Positions 56,814-64,000 of a stretch of 64,000 nt of DNA are shown one piece after another. The stretch covers positions 3,096,001 through 3,160,000 of the forward strand of contig NZ_CP043639.1 of the NCBI RefSeq assembly GCF_014217605.1. Direction: 5' to 3'. Below the pieces are notes generated by a model, which saw only the letters and a program-made list of their open reading frames with translations, was not told the DNA's origin and did not search any database. Made by a program: the position numbers and the translations under genes. Source of the stretch: Sphingomonas sp. NBWT7 (lineage in GTDB: Bacteria > Pseudomonadota > Alphaproteobacteria > Sphingomonadales > Sphingomonadaceae). Numbering within the stretch: the first letter of the stretch is position 1; each line of letters starts with the position of its first letter.

Positions 56814-57080
56814 ATGGCTGAGGAACGCGGCGAAGGCATGGGCGGCGGGCAGGTCGCGGCGGACGAGCTGCGCCTGCTGATCGAGCGCGCCGAGCGGCTC
56901 GAGGAAGAGAAGAAGGGTATCTCGGACGACATCAAGGACGTGATGGCCGAGGCGAAATCGCGCGGCTACGATCCCAAGGCGATCCGCAAGATCATGTCGA
57001 TCCGAAAGAAGAAGCGCGAGGAATATCAGGAAGAGGAGATGATCCTCGAGACGTACATGCAAGCGCTGGGCATGCTGTAA
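56814..57080 (+). CDS. gapR: GapR family nucleoid protein (DUF2312)
   Basis: 88 residues from ATG 56814. The DUF2312 core [47 protein letters not shown] closely matches GapR, and the tail ends [10 protein letters not shown]. In Caulobacter, GapR binds overtwisted AT-rich DNA and aids replication and asymmetric division. Coiled-coil helices are expected to form a dimer-of-dimers clamp. It stands between an amidohydrolase and an unknown secreted protein. Confidence 0.94.
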   Translation: MAEERGEGMGGGQVAADELRLLIERAERLEEEKKGISDDIKDVMAEAKSRGYDPKAIRKIMSIRKKKREEYQEEEMILETYMQALGML

Positions 57081-57178
57081 CCCGCACGACTGCGACATCT
57101 GAAAGCAATAGGACGAAGATCGCGGTCGCCGCCGCGGAGCCGATCGTTCCCGCCGCCGCCGGCGCGCAGGCGCCGGCA

Positions 57179-57535
57179 ATGGCGGGCGGCTTCTGTGCCC
57201 GCATGGCGAGCCAGTTCGGGATGAAGCCGGTCAAGGCGGCGGGCGGCAAGCCCGCCTACGAGGCGTGCGCGCTCAAGGGGCTGGGCGTCGCGCTGTTCGG
57301 CGGATCGACGATGGTGAGCGTGGCGCTGAAGCCCCCAGCGAGCGGCCCGATCGGCGATCCCGCGCGCTTCGGCGACGCATGCGGCGTCGCCGCTAAGCGG
57401 GTCGCCTGCGCGGTCACCGGCCCCGCGGTATTCGAGATGGCGGTTGGCGCGCAGACCACGCCGCTCGAGGCTTGCGACGGCGAGACCGCCGAGGCCAGCA
57501 TGGCGAAGAACCGTATCCGCTACGAGGAGCGCTGA
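57179..57535 (+). CDS. hypothetical cysteine-containing protein, start uncertain
   Basis: 118 residues from ATG 57179, four cysteines in MAGGFC, YEACALKG, FGDACGVAA and RVACAVT, suggesting two disulfides. No family recognised. The frame stays open upstream through RTKIAVAAAEPIVPAAAGAQAPA, which looks like a weak export signal, but no ATG, GTG or TTG codon occurs there. Either translation starts at 57179 and the protein is cytoplasmic, or a non-standard start (for example ATC 57119 after AGGACGAAG) is used. Convergent with the HerA-like ATPase. Confidence 0.6.
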   Translation: MAGGFCARMASQFGMKPVKAAGGKPAYEACALKGLGVALFGGSTMVSVALKPPASGPIGDPARFGDACGVAAKRVACAVTGPAVFEMAVGAQTTPLEACDGETAEASMAKNRIRYEER

Positions 57536-57558
57536 CGCGGCGGCGGCGCTAGCGGACG

Positions 57559-59019
57559 CTACGCCGCCTCTGCCGGCGCGGTCGTCCAGCCTAATCGCGC
57601 GATGGTGATCGAGCGCTTGCCCGACAGGTCAGTGCGCGTGACGATCAGGTCGCGGCTCTCGATATAGCCCATCAGGCGCCGCACCCGGCCGAGCGACGAC
57701 GTGCCGTAGGTCTCCGCCAGCGCGGCGTCGCTGGGGCAGGGGGCGCCTTCCTTCGCGGCCTTGGCGACGAGCAGGAACGGGCCGACCATCTCGTCGGGCA
57801 GCGCACCGGCGAGTGCCACCGCATCGGCCCATGCCGGATCGGCGGTGTCGAAGATGCCGGCACGCGCCGACGACAGGCGGCGCGTGAAGTCACCGAGCTC
57901 GATCCCCGAGCGGGCGAGCCCCTGCATGCGGCAGCGGACCTGGAAATCCTGGAACAGCACCGACGCGGGGCGGCCGGCCGATTCGGGATCCGCGACAATC
58001 GCGCGCAGCACGTCGGCGACGATCGCGGCGACTTCCTCGTCCGACCGCTCGGGTTCGGGCGGCAGCGGGGCGGGGCGCGCCATGTCGGAGATCAGCTCTT
58101 CTGCCGGCACGCGGCGCGGCCGTGCCTCGAACGTCATCGGCAGCTGCGGCGCCGCCTCGGGCTCGGGCTCGGCGAAGATCAGGTCCTTGAGGTCGGCGGG
58201 CGACGCTGCGGAGGGGAGTGGGGTGAGCTTGGGGCTGCCCGAACGCGCGCTCGTCTCGACCGCGCCGATCTTCACCGTCTGCGGGCGGCGGCACACCGCG
58301 GGGCCCAGTGCCAGGAACGTGCCGCGCGGCAGATCGCGGATCGCCTCGGCCTGGCGGCGCTCCATGCCGAGCAGGTCGGCAGCGCGCGCCATGTCGATGT
58401 CGAGAAAGGTGCGCCCCATCAGGAAGTTCGATGCCTCGGCGGCGACGTTCTTGGCGAGCTTCGCCAGCCGCTGCGTCGCGATGACGCCCGCGAGGCCGCG
58501 CTTGCGCCCGCGGCACATCAGGTTGGTCATTGCCGAGAGCGACGCGCGGCGGACGTCCTCCGCCACTTCGCCGCCCGTGGTCGGGGCGAACAATTGCGCC
58601 TCGTCGACCACGACCAGCGCCGGATACCAATGCTCGCGCGGGGCATCGAACATCGCCGACAGGAAGGTCGCGGCGCAGCGCATCTGCCCCTCCGCCTCGA
58701 GCCCCTCAAGGCTCAGCACCACCGACGCACGATGCTCGCGCAGCCGCCCGGCGATTCGCGCGATCTCGCGCTCCGAATAGTCGGTCGCCTCGACCACGAC
58801 GTGGCCGTACGTCGGTCCGAGCGTGACGAAATCCCCTTCGGGATCGATCACCACCTGCTGCACCTGTCCCGCCGAGCGTTCGAGCAGGCGGCGCAGCAGG
58901 TGCGATTTTCCCGATCCCGAATTGCCCTGCACGAGCAATCGGGTGGCGAGCAGTTCCTCGAGGTCGATCAGGACCGGCGCGCCCGAGGCATCGGCGCCCA
59001 TGTCCACGGCTATCGTCAT
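57559..59019 (-). CDS. HerA-like (DUF87) DNA-translocase-type ATPase
   Basis: 486 residues. Walker A GNSGSGKSHL is at 32-41, Walker B VVVDEAQLFAP near 134-144, and IATQRLAKLAKNVAAEASNFLMGRTFLDIDMARAADLLGM carries the sensor and arginine-finger region seen in HerA/VirB4-like P-loop ATPases. A charged, Pro-rich linker separates it from a C-terminal region with winged-helix character (LGRVRRLMGYIESRDLIVTR). It probably pumps DNA or acts on DNA; no NurA-like nuclease gene lies beside it. Divergent from yebC. Confidence 0.85.
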   Translation of the reverse strand: MTIAVDMGADASGAPVLIDLEELLATRLLVQGNSGSGKSHLLRRLLERSAGQVQQVVIDPEGDFVTLGPTYGHVVVEATDYSEREIARIAGRLREHRASVVLSLEGLEAEGQMRCAATFLSAMFDAPREHWYPALVVVDEAQLFAPTTGGEVAEDVRRASLSAMTNLMCRGRKRGLAGVIATQRLAKLAKNVAAEASNFLMGRTFLDIDMARAADLLGMERRQAEAIRDLPRGTFLALGPAVCRRPQTVKIGAVETSARSGSPKLTPLPSAASPADLKDLIFAEPEPEAAPQLPMTFEARPRRVPAEELISDMARPAPLPPEPERSDEEVAAIVADVLRAIVADPESAGRPASVLFQDFQVRCRMQGLARSGIELGDFTRRLSSARAGIFDTADPAWADAVALAGALPDEMVGPFLLVAKAAKEGAPCPSDAALAETYGTSSLGRVRRLMGYIESRDLIVTRTDLSGKRSITIARLGWTTAPAEAA

Positions 59020-59096
59020 GGCGCCGCAGATGCCGCATGCGCGGGAGTCGGTGCAAGGCTTGATGAACGCCCCGGCGCACGCTTATGGGCGGCGGC

Positions 59097-59840
59097 ATGG
59101 CAGGTCATTCCAAATTCAAGAACATCATGCACCGCAAGGGTGCGCAGGATAAGAAGCGGTCGGGCATGTTCTCGAAGCTTTCGCGCGAGATCACCGTCGC
59201 GGCGAAGATGGGGCTTCCCGATCCCGACATGAACCCGCGGCTGCGCGCGGCGGTCAACGCCGCCAAGGCGCAGTCGATGCCCAAGGACAATATCCAGCGC
59301 TCGATCGACAAGGCGAGCCGGGGCGATGCGGAGAATTACGAGGAGATCCGCTACGAGGGCTTCGGCCCCGGCGGGGTCAGCCTGATCATCGAGGCGCTGA
59401 GCGACAACCGCAACCGCACCGCCACCAACGTGCGCACCGCGGTGAGCAAGAACGGCGGCAACCTCGGAGCGTCGGGCTCGGTCAGCCATGCGTTCGACCG
59501 GCTCGGCCTGATCAACTATCCAGCCAGCGTCGGCGATGCGGAAAAGGTGTTCGAGGCGGCGCTGGAAGCGGGTGCGGAGGACGTGACGTCGAGCGACGAC
59601 GGCCACGAGATCTGGACCGCGCAGGCCGATCTCCACGAAGTCGCGAAGGCGCTGGAGCCGGTGCTGGGCGAAGCGGAGAGTGCCAAGCTCGCGTGGCGTC
59701 CGCAGACGATGGTCGCGGTCGACGAGAGCGATGCGGCGACGCTGTTCAAGCTGATCGATGCGCTCGACGACGACGACGACGTCCAGCAGGTGTGGGGCAA
59801 TTACGAAGTCTCCGACGAGGTGATGGAGAAGCTCGGCTGA
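59097..59840 (+). CDS. yebC: YebC/PmpR family transcriptional regulator
   Basis: 247 residues from ATG 59097 ([18 protein letters not shown]). The family start is exact, followed by [35 protein letters not shown] and [14 protein letters not shown]. Such proteins act as DNA-binding regulators and, by newer evidence, in relieving stalled ribosomes. yebC-ruvC-ruvA-ruvB is a common order in proteobacteria; here other genes separate ruvB. The stop overlaps the ruvC start. Confidence 0.95.
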   Translation: MAGHSKFKNIMHRKGAQDKKRSGMFSKLSREITVAAKMGLPDPDMNPRLRAAVNAAKAQSMPKDNIQRSIDKASRGDAENYEEIRYEGFGPGGVSLIIEALSDNRNRTATNVRTAVSKNGGNLGASGSVSHAFDRLGLINYPASVGDAEKVFEAALEAGAEDVTSSDDGHEIWTAQADLHEVAKALEPVLGEAESAKLAWRPQTMVAVDESDAATLFKLIDALDDDDDVQQVWGNYEVSDEVMEKLG

Positions 59841-60343
59841 TCATCCTCGGGCTCGATCCGGGGCTTGGCACCACCGGCTGGGGCGTGATCGCCGCGGAGG
59901 GCAACCGGCTGCGGCACGTCGCCAACGGGCAGATCAGGACCGATCCTTCGATGGCGCTGCCGCGGCGGCTCGCCAATCTCCACGCCGCGCTGATCGACGT
60001 GATCCGCGCCGAGCGGCCGGCGAGCGCGGCGGTCGAGGAGGTGCTCGGCAACACCAATGCGCAGTCGACGCTGAAGCTGGGGCAGGCGCGCGGCGTCGTG
60101 CTGCTCGCCGCTGCGGGGTCCGGACTCGCGGTCGACGAATATCATCCCTCGACGGTCAAGAAGGCGGTGGTCGGCACCGGCGGCGCGGAGAAGCGGCAGA
60201 TCCAGGCGATGATGGCGGTGCTGCTTCCCGGCGCGAAGCTCGCCGGGCCCGATGCCGCGGACGCGCTGGCGGTGGCGATCTGCCACGCACACCATCTGGC
60301 GAGCGCCGCGGGTATGATGCGGCGCGCGCGCGCGACCTCCTGA
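59837..60343 (+). CDS. ruvC: Holliday junction endonuclease RuvC, CTG start
   Basis: 168 residues. The catalytic set Asp7 (LGLDPGL), Glu67 or 68 (VEEVL), Asp139 and Asp142 (GPDAADALA) matches the four acidic residues of RuvC. No ATG, GTG or TTG gives this N-terminus; the only fit is CTG 59837, overlapping the yebC stop as CTGA and placed five bases after GGAGAAG. Later in-frame Met codons would lose Asp7. It resolves Holliday junctions with RuvAB. Translational coupling to yebC is likely. Confidence 0.9.
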   Translation: MIILGLDPGLGTTGWGVIAAEGNRLRHVANGQIRTDPSMALPRRLANLHAALIDVIRAERPASAAVEEVLGNTNAQSTLKLGQARGVVLLAAAGSGLAVDEYHPSTVKKAVVGTGGAEKRQIQAMMAVLLPGAKLAGPDAADALAVAICHAHHLASAAGMMRRARATS

Positions 60344-60414
60344 AGCGCCCACGTCACACGGTTGGCCGGCGAATCGCGACCTGCTAGGCCCGCGATCATG
60401 CTGGGTGTCGAACG

Positions 60415-61011
60415 GTGATCGCATATCTCAAGGGCGTGCTGGCGAGCACCAGTGCCGAACATGCGGTGATCGAGGTGAATGGCGTCGGCTATCTCGTCGG
60501 CGCCTCGTCGCGCACGCTGGCCGCGCTGGGGCCGGTCGGCGAGGCGGTGCACGTTCACACCGAACTCCTCGTCGGGGAGGATTTCCAGCGGCTGGTCGGC
60601 TTCTCGGGCGCGGACGAGCGCGACTGGTTCCGACTGCTCACCAGCGTTCAGGGGGTAGGCGCGCGCGTCGCGCTCGCAATCCTCTCGGCGCTCGAACCCG
60701 CCGAGCTCAGCCGCGCGGTCGCCGCGCAGGACAAGGCGATGGTCGCGCGCGCCAACGGCGTCGGGCCCAAGCTCGCCGAGCGGATCGTGCGCGAGCTCAA
60801 GGACAAGGCGGGCGGGATCGTACTCGGCCCATCTGCGGCCGCACAGGCAATCCCTGTCGGTGCAAGTGCCGATGCGGTATCGGCGATGCTCAATCTCGGC
60901 TTTCGCCCCGCTGAGGCGAGCGCTGCGGTCGCCGCCGCGGAGGAGGAACTCGGCCCGGCGGCGACGCTCGACGCGCTCGTCCGGCTCGCGCTGCGCAAGG
61001 CGGCGAAATGA
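60415..61011 (+). CDS. ruvA: Holliday junction helicase subunit RuvA
   Basis: 198 residues from GTG 60415 (MIAYLKGVL). OB domain, two helix-hairpin-helix units ([17 protein letters not shown] and [19 protein letters not shown]) and a C-terminal RuvB-binding helix bundle ([20 protein letters not shown]). RuvA tetramers hold the junction square-planar while RuvB pumps. It lies 71 bases after ruvC and overlaps the GFA gene by four bases. No SOS box was found upstream. Confidence 0.95.
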   Translation: MIAYLKGVLASTSAEHAVIEVNGVGYLVGASSRTLAALGPVGEAVHVHTELLVGEDFQRLVGFSGADERDWFRLLTSVQGVGARVALAILSALEPAELSRAVAAQDKAMVARANGVGPKLAERIVRELKDKAGGIVLGPSAAAQAIPVGASADAVSAMLNLGFRPAEASAAVAAAEEELGPAATLDALVRLALRKAAK

Positions 61012-61406
61012 TCCACCGCCGCGCCACCTGCCAGTGCGGCGCGGCGGCGATCGACTGCGAGGGCGAGCCGGTCCGCGTCTCGGTATGCCACTGCCTCGAT
61101 TGCCAGCGCCGCAGCGGCGCGCCGTTCGCCGCGCAGGCGCGATTCCACGACGCATCGGTAAGTATTACCGGCGATCTCGCGCATTGGCGGCGCACCTCGG
61201 CGCGCGGCGGGGTGTCCGACCATCATTTCTGCCGCACCTGCGGATCGACATTGTTCTATCGCGTCGCGGCCGAGCCCGGCATCGTCTCGATCCCGATCGG
61301 CGGCTTCGGCGACGCGCCGCTCCCGCCGCCGGTCTATTCGGTCTATGAGGCGCGCAAGCGATCGTGGGTCGCGATCGTCGGCGACGCGATCGAGCATCAC
61401 GACTGA
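61008..61406 (+). CDS. GFA/CENP-V family zinc protein
   Basis: 132 residues. Zinc ligands follow the GFA pattern: CQC (8-10), CHCLDC (27-32) and CRTC (75-78). The fold is that of glutathione-dependent formaldehyde-activating enzyme, but most family members have unknown substrates. It overlaps ruvA by four bases and so is co-transcribed, though a link to junction processing is unknown. Confidence 0.92.
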   Translation: MIHRRATCQCGAAAIDCEGEPVRVSVCHCLDCQRRSGAPFAAQARFHDASVSITGDLAHWRRTSARGGVSDHHFCRTCGSTLFYRVAAEPGIVSIPIGGFGDAPLPPPVYSVYEARKRSWVAIVGDAIEHHD

Positions 61407-61426
61407 GCGGTGGGGCTGGCTGAGCG

Positions 61427-62167
61427 ATGAGCGCGCGGACGATCGCGGTGTACAGTCTGAAGGGCGGCGTGGGTAAGACGACGCTTGCGGTCAATCTCGC
61501 CTGGGCGGCGGCGACGCTGTCGGCGCGGCGCACGCTGCTGTGGGATCTCGACGGCCAGGCCGCGGCAACCTGGATCCTCGGCCACGACGCCGGCGGGCGC
61601 GAGGCGGGGGCGGCGATCCGGCGCGAGGTGGAGGCGAAGCGCCTCGTCCGCCCGACTGCGTTCGAACGGCTCGATCTGCTGCCCGCCGACGCCTCGCTGC
61701 GCGAGCTCGACGTCGCCTTTCACACGCTCGACAAGAAGAAGCGGCTCGCGCGCCTGGTCGACGATCTCGGCGGCGACTATGACCGGATCGTCATCGATTG
61801 CCCGCCGGGGCTTACCGACACGTCGGACCAGATCATGCGCGCCGCCGATCTCGTCGTCGTTCCCGTCATCCCCTCCGCGCTGTCGCGCCGCGCGCTCGAT
61901 ACGATCACCGCGCACGTGCAGAAGAAGAAAGGGCCCAAGGTCACGCTCGCGCCGGTCTTCTCGATGGTCGATCGCCGCCGCCTGCTGCATCGCGAGGCGC
62001 TGGCGCAGCATCCCGACTGGCCGGCGATCCCGATGGCAAGCGCGTTTGAGGCGATGACCGAGCGCCGCGCGCCGCTGGGTAGCTTCGCGCCGCGCACGTC
62101 GCCGGGAGCGGAGGCGATCGCCGCGCTGTGGCGCCGCGTCGAAAACGCGCTATCGGACCTGCGATGA
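61427..62167 (+). CDS. ParA-family ATPase, orphan (no adjacent parB)
   Basis: 246 residues. Deviant Walker A KGGVGKTT (12-19), switch I region [12 protein letters not shown], and Walker B-like VIDCPPG near 120. The protein is of the MinD/ParA type that dimerises on ATP and binds DNA or a surface. No parB or parS-like site lies beside it, so a chromosome-partition role is doubtful; it may position another cargo. The stop overlaps ruvB by four bases. Confidence 0.88.
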   Translation: MSARTIAVYSLKGGVGKTTLAVNLAWAAATLSARRTLLWDLDGQAAATWILGHDAGGREAGAAIRREVEAKRLVRPTAFERLDLLPADASLRELDVAFHTLDKKKRLARLVDDLGGDYDRIVIDCPPGLTDTSDQIMRAADLVVVPVIPSALSRRALDTITAHVQKKKGPKVTLAPVFSMVDRRRLLHREALAQHPDWPAIPMASAFEAMTERRAPLGSFAPRTSPGAEAIAALWRRVENALSDLR

Positions 62168-63186
62168 CCGACGACGACCGCCTGATCACGCCCGCGCGCC
62201 GCACCGAGGATGCCGACGCGGCGCTGCGCCCGAAGCGGCTCGACGAGTTTGTCGGCCAGGCCGCGGCGCGCGAGAACCTGCGCGTCTTCATCGAGGCCGC
62301 GCGCGGCCGCGGCGACGCGCTCGATCACGTGCTGTTCTTCGGGCCCCCCGGGCTCGGCAAGACGACTCTGGCGCAGATCGTCGCGCGCGAGATGGGCGTG
62401 GGGTTTCGCGCGACGTCCGGCCCGGTGATCGCCAAATCGGGCGATCTTGCCGCGCTCCTCACCAACCTCGAGGACGGCGACGTGCTGTTCATCGACGAGA
62501 TCCACCGATTGCAGCCATCGGTGGAGGAAGTGCTCTACCCCGCGATGGAGGATCGCGCACTCGATCTGATGATCGGTGAAGGGCCGTCGGCGCGCAGCGT
62601 CCGCATCGATCTGCCGCGCTTCACGCTGGTCGGCGCGACGACGCGGCAGGGCCTGCTGACGACGCCGCTGCGCGACCGCTTCGGCATCCCGATCCGGCTG
62701 CAGTTCTACACGGTCGAGGAACTGACGCGGGTGGTGACGCGCGCGGCGTCGCTGCTCGATCTCGACGTCTCGCCCGATGGCGCAGCGGAAATCGCGCGCC
62801 GCTCGCGCGGGACGCCCCGCATTTCGGGACGGCTGCTGCGACGCGTGCGTGATTTCGCCAACGTGGCAGGCGTGAGGATCGTCGATGCCACTGCGGCCGA
62901 TCGTGCGCTCAACCGGCTCGAGGTCGACGCGCTCGGCCTCGACGCGATGGATCGCCGCTACCTGTCGATGATCGCCGACATCTATCGCGGCGGGCCGGTG
63001 GGGGTCGAGACGCTTGCCGCCGGCCTCAGCGAGCCGCGCGACACGATCGAGGAGGTGATCGAACCGTATCTGATCCAGCTCGGCCTCGTCGCGCGAACGG
63101 CGCGCGGCCGCGTGCTCAACGCGGGCGGGTGGAAGCACCTCGGGCTCAATCCGCCCGCGGGCAGCCAAGACGGATTGTTCGACTGA
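62164..63186 (+). CDS. ruvB: Holliday junction branch-migration helicase RuvB
   Basis: 340 residues from ATG 62164. Walker [10 protein letters not shown] (60-68), Walker B with DEIHR (111-115), sensor [19 protein letters not shown], and the C-terminal winged-helix domain from about 265. Hexameric AAA+ motor for branch migration with RuvA. Overlaps the ParA gene by four bases. The unusual spacing of ruvA and ruvB (two genes between them) is noted. Confidence 0.97.
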   Translation: MTDDDRLITPARRTEDADAALRPKRLDEFVGQAAARENLRVFIEAARGRGDALDHVLFFGPPGLGKTTLAQIVAREMGVGFRATSGPVIAKSGDLAALLTNLEDGDVLFIDEIHRLQPSVEEVLYPAMEDRALDLMIGEGPSARSVRIDLPRFTLVGATTRQGLLTTPLRDRFGIPIRLQFYTVEELTRVVTRAASLLDLDVSPDGAAEIARRSRGTPRISGRLLRRVRDFANVAGVRIVDATAADRALNRLEVDALGLDAMDRRYLSMIADIYRGGPVGVETLAAGLSEPRDTIEEVIEPYLIQLGLVARTARGRVLNAGGWKHLGLNPPAGSQDGLFD

Positions 63187-63265
63187 CCGCGTGCGTCACG
63201 CGTACGCCGCGGAGCCAAGCGCCGCCCGCGACGTTGGGCGAGACACCTGAAAAGAGGGACGAGCC

Positions 63266-63601
63266 ATGACGCATACGCCGCCGGTGCCGCCGGGCAACCA
63301 GTCACCCTATCCGATCCAGGAGCCGCCGCACGCCGCGGACGCGGCGCCTGCGATCCCGACGACTTCCGCCGCCAAGCCCACCGCGCCCGCCATCGCCGAT
63401 GACAACGCGGCAGACGAATGGGCGCCGTCGGCGTCACCGGCTCGCTGGTCACTCGGCACGATCGTCGGCGCAGCGGCGGGCGTCGGTGCGATCGCGATCG
63501 GTGTCGCCGCAATTCTGTTTCCGCGCGACAGTGCGGCCAGCCCCAAGCCTAAGCCAAGTGCCAAGCGGACGCCGAAGTCGAAGCCGAAGCCGGCCAAGTG
63601 A
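63266..63601 (+). CDS. hypothetical single-span protein with Lys-Pro tail
   Basis: 111 residues, AAAGAGGGACG ribosome binding site. A Pro/Ala-rich N-terminal half, one membrane span at about 63-85 (GTIVGAAAGVGAIAIGVAAILF) and a basic C-terminus of Lys-Pro repeats (PKPKPSAKRTPKSKPKPAK). No family recognised. The repeat tail suggests interaction with nucleic acid or peptidoglycan, which is speculation. Confidence 0.7.
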   Translation: MTHTPPVPPGNQSPYPIQEPPHAADAAPAIPTTSAAKPTAPAIADDNAADEWAPSASPARWSLGTIVGAAAGVGAIAIGVAAILFPRDSAASPKPKPSAKRTPKSKPKPAK

Positions 63602-63672
63602 CAGGCTTTGCCGCGGTGCCGCGCAGGAAATGTTGCGTGGCACCCACGGCACCTGCCTGCTAGCCCCGGCCT

Positions 63673-64000
63673 ATGCCCGTATCCGCCGCCGCCTCCGCCC
63701 GCGAGATCCTCGTCAACCTGCACGACGTGATGGCGGCGCGATCGAACGCGCAGGCCAAGCTCAACCAGGTCGTCGACATCATTGGCGAGGCGCTCGATAG
63801 CGAGGTCTGCTCGATCTACCTGCTGCGCGAGGGCGTGCTCGAGCTCTACGCGACACGCGGCCTCGCGGCAGACGCGGTGCACGTCACCAAACTCGTACTC
63901 GGCGAGGGACTGGTCGGCACGATTGCCGAGAGTGGCGAGATCCTCAACCTCGACGAAGCGGCGAGCCATCCCGATTTCGCCTACAAGCCCGAGACCGGCG
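63673..64000 (+). CDS. ptsP: phosphoenolpyruvate-protein phosphotransferase PtsP (EI-Ntr), N-terminal part
   Basis: The first 109 codons are present; the gene runs off the window. The product starts MPVSAAASAREILVNLHDVM and forms a GAF domain (ARSNAQAKLNQVVDIIGEAL, CSIYLLREGVLELYATRGL, LGEGLVGTIAESGEILNL), as in PtsP, which phosphorylates NPr in the nitrogen-related PTS. The enzyme I part lies outside. An alternative GAF-only protein is less likely given the typical start and spacing. Confidence 0.85.
   Translation, partial: MPVSAAASAREILVNLHDVMAARSNAQAKLNQVVDIIGEALDSEVCSIYLLREGVLELYATRGLAADAVHVTKLVLGEGLVGTIAESGEILNLDEAASHPDFAYKPETG

Overview
The window looks like a chromosomal segment of a high-GC alphaproteobacterium, most likely a sphingomonad (Sphingomonas-like). 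The reasons are the gene order trpG-trpD-trpC-moaC-(...)-moeA-lexA, direct-repeat SOS boxes of the GTTC-N7-GTTC type, a GapR (DUF2312) gene, a bacterial COQ9 homologue, a Cys-less L36 ribosomal protein, and dense operons with 4-base ATGA/GTGA overlaps. The assignment is inference from content; no rRNA or other phylogenetic marker was compared. No insertion sequence, prophage, CRISPR array or replication origin is visible, and no stretch longer than about 300 bases lacks a gene.

Layout. 1-4.9 kb: the 5' end of a Y-family DNA polymerase (-), divergent from radA, cvpA, a NifU-like scaffold, a Kef-type antiporter and DUF423. 4.8-6.6 kb: DUF2256, aroB and aroK (-). 6.7-10.4 kb: two unknown exported or membrane proteins, xerD and accA. 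10.5-11.0 kb: two Flp pilins (-). 11.1-12.4 kb: a Nudix hydrolase and a thioesterase. 12.4-18.4 kb: gltX, gltA, a small membrane protein, copA and copB, all on the minus strand. 18.4-31.4 kb: comEC (+), then lexA, moeA, moaC, trpC, trpD, trpG and trpE on the minus strand, interrupted by an M24 peptidase and by a three-gene block (secreted protein, MetX-fold hydrolase, GST). 31-38 kb: ppiD, tpiA, tRNA-Leu, a zinc-ribbon protein, ftsE, ftsX, a DUF218 protein and plsC. 38-43 kb: tyrosine and histidine-type genes (tyrC, hisC), then metX-GNAT-metW and a response regulator. 43-49 kb: an HWE kinase, ssb, feoB, feoA, COQ9 and a DMT exporter (all -). 49-59 kb: an ene-reductase, GNAT, M14 peptidase, lipoprotein, rpmJ, HAD, pyk, DUF1244, amidohydrolase, gapR and a HerA-like ATPase. 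59-64 kb: yebC, ruvC, ruvA, a GFA protein, a ParA-like ATPase, ruvB and the start of ptsP.

Functional themes. DNA repair and genome maintenance recur: Y-polymerase, radA, lexA, ssb, ruvCAB, xerD, HerA-like ATPase and gapR. LexA-type operators lie in front of lexA itself and between the Y-polymerase and radA. Aromatic amino acid synthesis is represented by aroK/aroB, trpEGDC, tyrC and hisC. Metal handling appears as the copA/copB pair, both carrying unusual Cys-His-Met repeats, and as feoAB behind a clear Fur-box-like site.

Most of the window is ordinary housekeeping DNA. The most interesting points are the copper-motif repeats, the SOS operator arrangements, a probable CTG start for ruvC, and the interruptions of the trp-moa-lexA cluster.
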